Source: Neoarius graeffei
Taxonomy: Eukaryota; Chordata; Actinopteri; Siluriformes; Ariidae
DNA: 64,000 nt
Direction: 5' to 3'
Assembly (NCBI RefSeq): GCF_027579695.1
Contig: NC_083570.1
Coordinates: forward strand, 99,894,963 to 99,958,962
Each line of letters starts with the position of its first letter. Positions within the stretch are counted from its first letter, which is position 1. Shown in pieces: positions 33,826 through 64,000 of this stretch. Made by a program: the position numbers and the translations under genes. The notes below the pieces were generated by a model, which did no database searches, had not been told where the DNA came from, and worked only from the letters and a program-made list of their open reading frames with translations.

Positions 33826-33897
<72 letters not shown>
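33826..33897. repeat. (GT)n microsatellite, about 36 units
   Basis: Uninterrupted GT dinucleotides within the SINE B tail. The same position is a (CA)n of about 11 units in the 23036-23335 copy, so it is an expanded inherited tract. Confidence 0.97.
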
Positions 33898-33898
<1 letters not shown>

Positions 33899-34376
33899 CA
33901 CTGCTTCAGATGGGTTAAATGCAGAGAGGACTTTCACAAGTGTGTGTGATGAATAAAGTTGTGCTTTCTTTCTTCTATTGAACGGTCCTGTTTGAGTGCA
34001 TCGAACTACTTGATTCGTGACTCATTACAGGTGTTCAAACTACAATTTCCACTTCTAACAACGACAATCAAACATTCACTAAGAATCAAAGAAACAAATA
34101 TACTAGTGCATCTAAAAAAATTAGAATACCATGAAAAAGTTCCTTTTTTTCATAATTTAATTCAAAAAGGTAAACTTTCATATATTCTATATTCATTACA
34201 TGTAAAGTGAAATATTTAAAGCCTTTTTTGTTTTAATTTTGATGATTGTGGCTTATAGCTCATGAAAATCAGAAATCCAGTATCTCAAATTATTAGAATA
34301 TTCCCCAAGATCAATCAAAAAAAGGATTTACAATACAGAAATGTCCAACTTCTGAAAAGTATATTCATTTATACAC

Positions 34377-35323
34377 TCAATACTTGGTTGGGGCTCCTTT
34401 ACCATGAATTACTGTATCAATGCGGTGTGGCATGGAGGCGATCAGTCTGTGGCACTGCTGAGGTGTTATTGAAGCCCAGGTTGCTTTGATAGTGGCCTTC
34501 AGCGTATCTGTATTTTTGGGTCGGGTGTTTCTCATCTTCCTCTTGACAATACCCCATAGATTCTTGAGGGGGTTCAAGTCAGGCAAGTTGGCTGGCCAAT
34601 CAAACACAGTAATATCATGGTCAGCAAACCATTTGGTAGTAGTTTTGGCACTGTGGGTAGGTGCCAAGTCCTGCTGGAAAAGGAAATCAGCATCTCCAAA
34701 AAGCTCGTCAGCAGATGGAAGCATGAAGTGCTCTAAAATCTCCTGGTAGATGGATGTGTTGACTTTGGACTTGATAAAATACAGTGGACCAACACCAGCA
34801 GATGACATGGCACCCCAAATCATCACAGACTGTGAAAACTTCACACTGGGCTTCAAACACCTTGGATTCTGTGCCTCTCCACTCTTCCTCCAGACTCTCC
34901 AACTGTGATTTCCAAATTACAGTAAATGCAAAATGTACTTTCATCTGAAAAGAGGACTTTGGACCACTGAGCAACAGTCCATTTCTTTCTCTCCTTAGCC
35001 CAGATAAGACACTTCTGACATTGTCTCTGGCTCAGGAGTAGCTTGATATTAGGAATGCGAAAGTTGTCTCACCTTTCTTGAAGATGTCTGTTCGTGATGG
35101 GTCTTGATACACTGACACCAGCCTCAGTCCACTCCTTGTGAAGCTCTCCCAAGTTCTTGAATCCACTTTTCTTGACAATCCTCTCAAGACTGCGGCCATC
35201 ATTGTTGCTTGTGCACCTTTTCCAGCCACCCTTTTCAGCAATGACCTTTTGTGGCTTACCCTCCTTGTGGAGGGCATCAGTGATCATCTTCTGGACAACA
35301 GTCAAGTCAGCAGTCTTCCCCAT
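34377..35323 (-). pseudogene. Tc1 transposase (composite copy 1), frameshifted
   Basis: Starts MGKTADLTVVQKMITDALHK (35323). HTH region with GGWKRCTSNNDGRSLERIVK. A frameshift follows at about 35069 (continuing IPNIKLLLSQRQCQKC), then KVLFSDESTFC with the first Asp. The C-terminal segment 34856-34377 contains FQQDLAPTHSAK and LPDLNPLKNLWG. The last catalytic Glu position is Lys (DLNPLK; DLNPIE in copy 2), so it would be inactive even without the frameshifts. Confidence 0.88.
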
Positions 35324-35449
35324 GATTGTGGTTGTGTGTACTGAACTAGACCGAGAGATACACTGTGTTCATATTGTTTTACTCAAACTCGAAATGAAAT
35401 ATTCTAATATTTTGAGATTTTTTTTTTATGTTTTTGTACTGTATGCCAT

Positions 35450-35824
35450 CTCATCTCATTATCTCTAGCCACTTTATCCTGTTCTACAGGGTCGCAGGCA
35501 AGCTGGAGCCTATCCCAGCTGACTACGGGCGAAAGGTGGGGTACACCCTGGACAAGTCGCCAGGTCATCACAGGGCTAACACATAGACACAGACAACCAT
35601 TCACACTCACATTCACACCTACGGTCAATTTAGAGTCACCAGTTAACCTAACCTGCATGTCTTTGGACTGTGGGGGAAACCGGAGCACCCGGAGGAAACC
35701 CATGCGGACACAGGGAGAACATGCAAACTCCGCACAGAAAGGCCCTCGCCGGCCACGGGGCTCGAACCCAGGACCTTCTTGCTGTGAGGCGACAGCGCTA
35801 ACCACTACACCACCGTGCCGCCCC
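35450..35824 (-). repeat. SINE family A copy inside composite Tc1
   Basis: The tail joins the Tc1 sequence GTACTGTATGCCAT (35436-35449) with the same junction as in the copy at 45800-46154. The head ends at GTGCCGCCCC. Confidence 0.93.
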
Positions 35825-35984
35825 TGCCACATCTTTGTTGAATAAAAATAGTCTTATTTCAATTCAATTGTGATTAATCACTAACATGAAAATTTAAAAT
35901 GTGTTGTTGAAAACCACCTGTAAAGTTAACCAAGAATGTTATTTAATCTGCAGGGATTGTAGTGAAAACAGTAAAGAGTAAAAG

Positions 35985-36095
35985 TTAGATTTCATGGGGT
36001 CCTTTAGATTTAAATATATCGAGATATATATCGTGAAATGGAGAAAATGTATCGGGATATTCTTTTTTTTCCCCCCCATATCGCACAGCCCTAGG
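35985..36095. repeat. Dispersed repeat fragment upstream of gstp1
   Basis: Contains TATATCGAGATATATATCG and CCATATCGCACAGCCCTA, words I associate with a common fish interspersed repeat (knowledge, not tested here). It lies about 280 bp upstream of the gstp1 ARE. Confidence 0.4.
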
Positions 36096-36370
36096 TGACA
36101 ACATTGACAGAACAGAAAGCAAGCGTGTGATTCATTTGATTCATGCTTATGATACGATTCTATTGAATCGATTCATGTATGAAACTTCAAGTTCAGTGGA
36201 ATCCAGGCGAAAACGAAGCTTTTACAAAATGTTATCGTTTAACAAATCGTTTAGTCTGGACACAGTGTTCTTGAAATGACGTGAATCTGTTCTGAATGGT
36301 TGCACCGACGACTTCACAAAGGAAACCGGTTCTTCGAGTTATTTTCAAACGAATCATCCGGCAAGAAAGC

Positions 36371-36393
36371 CAGATTAGCATGACTCAGCAAAA
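36371..36393 (+). promoter_or_regulatory. Antioxidant response element of gstp1
   Basis: ATGACTCAGC (36380-36389) matches the ARE core RTGACnnnGC, the site of Nrf2-small Maf heterodimers, and also contains an AP-1 site (TGACTCA). It lies 31 bp upstream of the TATA box. A proximal Nrf2-responsive ARE in pi-class GST promoters, including zebrafish gstp1, is established knowledge, so this copy is very likely functional. Confidence 0.85.
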
Positions 36394-36411
36394 CAGTGTG
36401 GCGTCAGCGTG

Positions 36412-36419
36412 TATAAAAG
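36412..36419 (+). promoter_or_regulatory. TATA box of gstp1
   Basis: TATAAAAG placed about 30 bp before the inferred transcription start near 36441. Exon 1 follows and ends in a consensus donor. Confidence 0.85.
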
Positions 36420-36440
36420 GAGAACTCAAGGCGTTCCCTA

Positions 36441-36500
36441 CAGATCATTTCCACACACAGGGCTTCAGACACTGCAGGAAATCAGCACTTATCCACAACG

Positions 36501-36501
<1 letters not shown>
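36441..36501 (+). other. gstp1: gstp1 exon 1: 5' UTR and first base of the ATG
   Basis: The start is estimated from TATA spacing and could be off by several bases. The exon ends ATCCACAACGA followed by GTAAGT (36502). Its last base, A, joins TG at the start of exon 2 to form the initiation codon. Confidence 0.8.
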
Positions 36502-59480
<22,979 letters not shown>

Positions 59481-59613
59481 TGCAGCTGAGTGTTGCTGTT
59501 CAATGTAGATGGAGCCACTCAAACATTTGAAACCTGACTGACTTTAGATGTTTAGTACAGATTCCATTTATTTCATATGGCTACATTGGGTAAAAAGTGT
59601 ATCATTTATTGAA

Positions 59614-59619
59614 AATAAA
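59614..59619 (+). terminator. gstp1: gstp1 polyadenylation signal
   Basis: AATAAA, 134 bases after the stop, followed by a GT-rich stretch (GTGTGTGTGG, 59639-59648) suited as a downstream element. The 3' UTR is thus about 150 nt. Confidence 0.85.
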
Positions 59620-59649
59620 AAAAGTAAAGATGTAAGCAGTGTGTGTGGT

Positions 59650-60627
59650 CATTTGTTATTCTAGGTTGACTTAACCTCGTCTTGTAATTTTTATTTATTT
59701 TTTTTAAATAAAAGTATAATTATCCTCGTAACATTAAAAATGGGCTAAAAACTTAGTTACCAAAACTAAATTTTCTATTTTGGTACCGATCAGCATGCTG
59801 ACTGGCACAAACTAAACTACACTGTCTGATATGGGTACAGTAGGAGTCCATTTCTGTACCCCAAGGTACAGTCTACACTAATATACCCCCTAGGGCTCAT
59901 TAGACCTCATGGTAACTGTGGACCATTTTAGGGTTAAAAATGTACATGTATGTTCCCAATCCGTATATAAATGAGTACCTTTAGAAGGTCTTGCTCCAGT
60001 AACAAGCTGTTGTACCCCTAAAGGTACAATTATATACTTGGTACACGCTCAAACCACATCCTTTAACCTAACCAAATAAACTTCCTCTGGCATTTTCTAA
60101 ATAGATCCTACAGCACCAGTCAAGTGTAGGCATGTGTAATGTAAACCTGTATTTAAAATAGTGTCCTATTGTGCTTTCTCAATGATTTCATAAACTGTGT
60201 GCACTAGTCTTTGTAGACAAATGAGACGGTCCATGATGGCATAACTCACTCCAACCTTGTGAGAAATCAAATCTGGGTAGAAGTTATATGTACCCCTACC
60301 TTCCTGCTAAAACAAATAAAAATCGGTGAAGTGATTTTTATGAAATGTGGATGATGGACAACATAAGCTCATGTGCCAGATGTGCTAGTAACCCACGTTT
60401 CTGTAAAAATCACTATATAAGCAAAATTGGAACTTAAACCATCTATGAATTTTTTTTTTTTTTTTTAAATATACAGTATCAGCAAAAATCAACTGCTTGT
60501 TTAGCTTCAGCTGTTTCTATGTGCCACTAAATTGCACTGAACACAAAGACTGTAGTTAACTTTCTTTCTGCATGCAGGCCATGTCCTTTTTCTCTCTCTC
60601 TCTCTCTCTAGCAAGGTCTTTCATCTT
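59650..60627. other. No gene; possible GTACC-rich dispersed element
   Basis: Between about 59780 and 60060 there are several GGTAC/GTACC words (GTACCCCAAGGTACAGTC, TGTACCCCTAAAGGTACAAT) as in common fish non-autonomous elements. No ORF or clear inverted ends were resolved. Confidence 0.35.
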
Positions 60628-60735
60628 TCCATCCAATTTCTATACCACTTACCCACTGTGTTTCATGGGTGAGTTGGGGCTAATCCCAGCTGCCACTGGG
60701 TGAGAAGAGGGGTACAACTGGACAGTATGGTCTGA
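60628..60735 (-). repeat. Degenerate SINE family A fragment
   Basis: CATCCAATTTCTATACCACT, TAATCCCAGCTGCC and GGGTGAGAAGAGGGGTACAA follow the order of the minus-strand SINE tail, with many substitutions. Confidence 0.5.
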
Positions 60736-60944
60736 AGTTGGTCAGTAATGAAGTAAAAATGACTGTATATTGGAACCGGCTTAATAATGAACTGAATTTT
60801 TTTCTGTAGGATAGAGTGTAGCTATGAATATGATCTGTGATTAAAGCACTGGCTTATTTAACAAGAGTGCTCTGAGAGCACAAAATCCCCCACTGACAAC
60901 TATATGCTATACACCCTCATGAAATTGTCAAAGTACAAGTTTAG

Positions 60945-61155
60945 TAATCAAGGGCCATAACTCTGGTAAAATGCGACTGAAGTAAACAAAATTGCAATAT
61001 GCATATCACTGACACAAAGAATCCTGCCAAGTTTTGTGAAATTCCTCCAAAAATTGAGAGAGGAGGTGATTTCAGAAGGTGAGTACCCTTCCTGGGACGG
61101 ATGGACATCGCCATGACATAATCCCCCTTTTGGCCAACGGGGGATAAAAAGATGA
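60945..61155 (+). repeat. Dispersed repeat with GGGACGGATGGACATCGCCA end
   Basis: Contains CCATAACTCTGGTAAAATGC, CCAAGTTTTGTGAAATTC and TTGGCCAACGGGGGATAAAA, an arrangement I recognise from fish interspersed repeats. The end resembles that of 2010-4390. Confidence 0.5.
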
Positions 61156-61276
61156 CTGACGGTATGTAAATTATTCTTCACATTCAATCCCCTCTCCACC
61201 CTTCAAGCACTATCGAGACCGCACCAGTTGTTCCCTAGTCATCCTTTTCTATCAATTGAACAGCTTTTGACAGCCA

Positions 61277-62516
61277 CACTGCAAAAAATGGCCTTTCAAA
61301 AATAAGAAATAAAAGATTTTTTTTTAAAAAAGCATATTTGCTTGAATCAGGTGAAAAAAATCTGCCAATGGAACTAGTCAAATTTGACTTGGTAAGATTT
61401 CTCAAAGTAAGACGAAAAATCTAACCTGTTTTTAGATGAAATAATTCCAAAATAAGATTGGGGAACTTATGCGAGATCTGATTAACTCAAAATAATCAAA
61501 ATAGTTCTTATAACAAGATCGTACTTCTTACATTTAGCCATTCAAGTCATTTTTATTTATTTCATTTTAAGGGTATTTCACTTAAATTCATGACAAAGTC
61601 TTAGCAGTAAAAACTGAATTTAAGATAAATATACTAATATTAGGATTGTTAAATTCTACAACTAAGCATTGCTAGCTTAAAAGATTCTCCTTTTGTGACC
61701 TGTAATTAGTAAAATACTCTAGATATGAGACCAGAGACTATCTTGAATCAAGTTGACGACACGTGTAGCATTGCAACAAGTTTATTTTTTTTTTCCCCAT
61801 TTCAACATTCAAACATTAAAACATCTCTTAAGATTCCACTTCCCCAGGACCTCAGGCACCAAAAAAAAAAAATAATAAAAAAAGTCTACGCATTTTGACT
61901 TACAAAACGCCAAAGCAACAGTGCATTTTGGGGGCACTGACTATTCATGTGTACGAGGGGTTTACAAGATCAGGCACAAAAAACAAACAAAAGCACTGAA
62001 CTTAACTCACAGCATTCCAAAAAGACCTCACTAAAACTCCCTCCACTCACTCATAGCCTTTTTGAAGGCACTTGTCTGGTCTAGAGTCTGTACAGCATCT
62101 AGAAGGAGCTCAATCTGAATGACTGAGTAAACAGTCGCAGTAAACTTAGGATCTGTAAGGTGGAGTTGAATTGTAATGAAAGATTCAAAGATTTCAGTAA
62201 AGTTAATTTATTCCCAAAACAAGCATACTTTGTTTTTTTTCTTGAAACAAGATGAACCGCATTTGACAAATGTCCGAAATGTACTTACTTGTTTTAAAAA
62301 AAAAAACTTGTTTTATTTTCAAAGGTGCTCCAAATAAGACTTTTCCAAGACATTTTGTTTATACAAGATTTTCAAGATGGACTGTCTAAAAACTAGCCTT
62401 TCTAGCTAAATGAGGTTTTGCTTGTTGGGCAATTACAGTATGTCTTATAATAAGGGTGGCTAGATGTTTTGACTTGAAAATAGACAAACTTCCTAAGATT
62501 TTTATTTTTTGCAGTG
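61277..62516. mobile_element. Non-autonomous TIR element (hAT-like)
   Basis: Left CACTGCAAAAAATGGC and right ATTTTTTGCAGTG are inverted ends 1240 bp apart. The inside is AT-rich without ORFs. The CACTGCAAAA terminus is of a type common to hAT-like fish elements. No convincing target duplication was read. Confidence 0.6.
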
Positions 62517-62936
62517 CAAGTTTCTTTTTTTTTTCCCCTTAAAGTTTATCTTCAACAGAAACCGCTCCACTGAGATGAGCCGGTCAGCATTTTTGAAAAG
62601 CTAATGGTAACTTTTCAGCTGGATCAGCAGTTTATGACATGATTAAACATTCAATCATCCCAGATTTCTGCTTGTCCCACTTATTTCACAGTATACCACC
62701 TCACTGCCATCAACCATCCAGTTAGAGGTGTACTCCTCCCACTCCTACACTGAGGATACCCAAGTATAACTAGTAGGTGTGTATCCAAATACAAATACAA
62801 TCCCAATTCCAAAAAAGTTGGGACAAAGTACAAATTGTAAATAAAAACGGAATGCAATGATGTGGAAGTTTCAAAATTCCATATTTTATTCAGAATAGAA
62901 CATAGATGACATATCAAATGTTTAAACTGAGAAAAT

Positions 62937-63308
62937 CTCATCTCATTATCTCTAGCCGCTTTATCCTTCTACAGGGTTGCAGGCAAGCTGGAGCCTATCC
63001 CAGCTGACTACGGGCGAAAGGCGGGGTACACCCTGGACAAGTCGCCAGGTCATCACAGGGCTGGCACATAGACACAGACAACCATTCACACTCACATTCA
63101 CACCTACGGTCAATTTAGAGTCACCAGTTAACCTAACCTGCATGTCTTTGGACTGTGGGGGAAACCGGAGCACCTGGAGGAAACCCACACGGACACGGGG
63201 AGAACATGCAAACTCTGCACAGAAAGGCCCTCGCCGGCCACGGGGCTCGAACCCGGACCTTCTTGCTGTGAGGCGACAGTGCTAACCACTACACCACCGT
63301 GCCGCCCG
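62937..63308 (-). repeat. SINE family A copy with 12-bp TSD
   Basis: Flanked by AACTGAGAAAAT (62925-62936 and 63309-63320), inside the mariner-type element. Confidence 0.95.
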
Positions 63309-63693
63309 AACTGAGAAAATGTATCATTTAAAGAGAAAAATTAGGTGATTTTAAATTTCATGACAACAACACATCTCAAAAAAGTTGGGACAAGGCCATG
63401 TTTACCACTGTGAGACATCCCCTTTTCTCTTTACAACAGTCTGTAAACGTCTGGGGACTGAGGAGACAAGTTGCTCAAGTTTAGGGATAGGAATGTTAAC
63501 CCATTCTTGTCTAATGTAGGATTCTAGTTGCTCAACTGTCTTAGGTCTTTTTTGTCGTTTCTTCCGTTTTATGATGTGCCAAATGTTTTCTATGGGTGAA
63601 AGATCTGGACTGCAGGCTGGCCAGTTCAGTACCCGGACCCTTCTTCTACGCAGCCATGATGCTGTAATTGATGCAGTATGTGGTTTGGCATTG

Positions 63694-64000
63694 TCTCATC
63701 TCATCTCATCTCATTATCTGTAGCCGCTTTATCCTTCTACAGGGTCGCAGGCAAGCTGGAGCCTATCCCAGCTGACTACGGGCGAAAGGCGGGGTACACC
63801 CTGGACAAGTCGCCAGGTCATCACAGGGCTGACACATAGACACAGACAACCATTCACACTCACATTCACACCTACGGTCAATTTAGAGTCATCAGTTAAC
63901 CTAACCTGCATGTCTTTGGACTGTGGGGGAAACCGGAGCACCCGGAGGAAACCCACGCGGACACGGGGAGAACATGCAAACTCCGCACAGAAAGGCCCTC
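63694..64000 (-). repeat. SINE family A copy, cut by window end
   Basis: Tail (TCTCATC)n, body through GAGAACATGCAAACTCCGCA. The head lies beyond the window. Second SINE in the same mariner-type element. Confidence 0.93.

Larger units (their letters stand above)
31990..33977 (+). repeat. SINE family B copy, split by a Tc1
   Basis: The head (TGGTGTAAGTGGTTAGCACG, B-box GGTTCGAGCCC at 32037-32047) and the body match family A up to CCCCCACAGTCCAGTGG. The tail is different: TTAATATGGGACGGCCTTGG, GAGGCACC, then after the Tc1, CTGCCCACTGCTCTGG, a long (GT)n, TTCACTGCTTCAGATGGG, TTAAATGCAGAGAGGA and AATAAAGTTGTGC. The Tc1 at 32193-33804 inserted at a TA in the tail. Confidence 0.82.
34103..35824 (-). 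mobile_element. Composite Tc1 plus SINE, copy 1, end truncated
   Basis: The left end TACTAGTGCATCTAAAAAAA is the 3' terminal repeat of a minus-strand Tc1. The transposase region follows, then the SINE at 35450-35824. Tc1 sequence expected beyond the SINE head is missing; unrelated sequence starts at CTGCCACATCTTTG. Partner copy: 45644-47482. Confidence 0.85.
62798..64000 (-). mobile_element. Mariner-type transposon interrupted by SINEs, runs off window
   Basis: After TA, the end CAATCCCAATTCCAAAAAAG TTGGGAC begins a minus-strand element. AACCCATTCTTGTCTAATGT and CAAATGTTTTCTATGGGTGA AAG lie in its transposase 3' part. SINEs at 62937-63308 and from 63694 interrupt it. The catalytic region and other end are outside the window, so coding state cannot be judged. 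Confidence 0.7.

Noticed and set aside
33826..33956. ORFs with runs of Cys-Val
   Set aside because: Translation of the (GT)n microsatellite.

Overview
The window is nuclear DNA from a ray-finned fish, most likely a teleost. It is AT-rich and intron-rich, full of Tc1/mariner transposons, tRNA-headed SINEs, L2-type and BEL/Pao retrotransposon remains and microsatellites. There is no bacterial-type gene organisation. I recognise one host gene: a complete seven-exon pi-class glutathione S-transferase (gstp1) on the + strand, from a TATA/ARE promoter near 36.4 kb to a poly(A) signal at 59.6 kb. Almost everything else that looks like an ORF is a decayed mobile element or a shadow of one.

Layout. 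1-12 kb: dispersed repeats, a full-length Tc1 (2092-3742), several SINEs, a LINE end, and a three-level nest in which a palindrome sits inside a THAP gene, inside a TTAA-flanked (Kolobok-like) transposon, inside a Tc1 (7244-10195). 12-17 kb: an inverted pair of DNA-element copies, a dead Tc1-like element and a 651-bp tandem duplication carrying a SINE. 17-22.4 kb: a BEL/Pao retrotransposon on the minus strand (gag, protease, RT and RNase H; no integrase), broken by stops, frameshifts and a SINE. 22.4-36 kb: more Tc1 copies, a 5'-truncated L2 that split one of them, SINEs, a Tc1 with a duplicated inverted end, and a composite Tc1+SINE.

36.4-59.6 kb: gstp1. Exon 1 supplies the 5' UTR and the A of the ATG; exon 2 begins with TG. 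Intron 1 (8.5 kb) holds two SINEs, an inverted pair of Harbinger-like elements around a hAT-like element, and another TIR element. Intron 2 holds the second copy of the Tc1+SINE composite. Intron 4 (9.6 kb) holds a 719-bp near-perfect palindrome, a Tc1 inside a Tc1, and a Tc1 inside a Myb-encoding Harbinger-like element. The spliced product is 208 residues and keeps all the main glutathione-site residues. 59.6-64 kb: a hAT-like TIR element and a mariner-type element interrupted by SINEs.

I found no evidence for a previously undescribed gene system. The observations most worth checking are structural: a second copy of the promoter ARE 23-mer about 7 kb upstream, the split THAP AVPTVF box, the Tc1 with its own 3' end copied onto its 5' end, the SINE that shares one junction in two Tc1 copies, two SINE types sharing a head but not a tail, and the large hairpins inside gstp1 introns. 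All calls come from reading the sequence; no database search was run.
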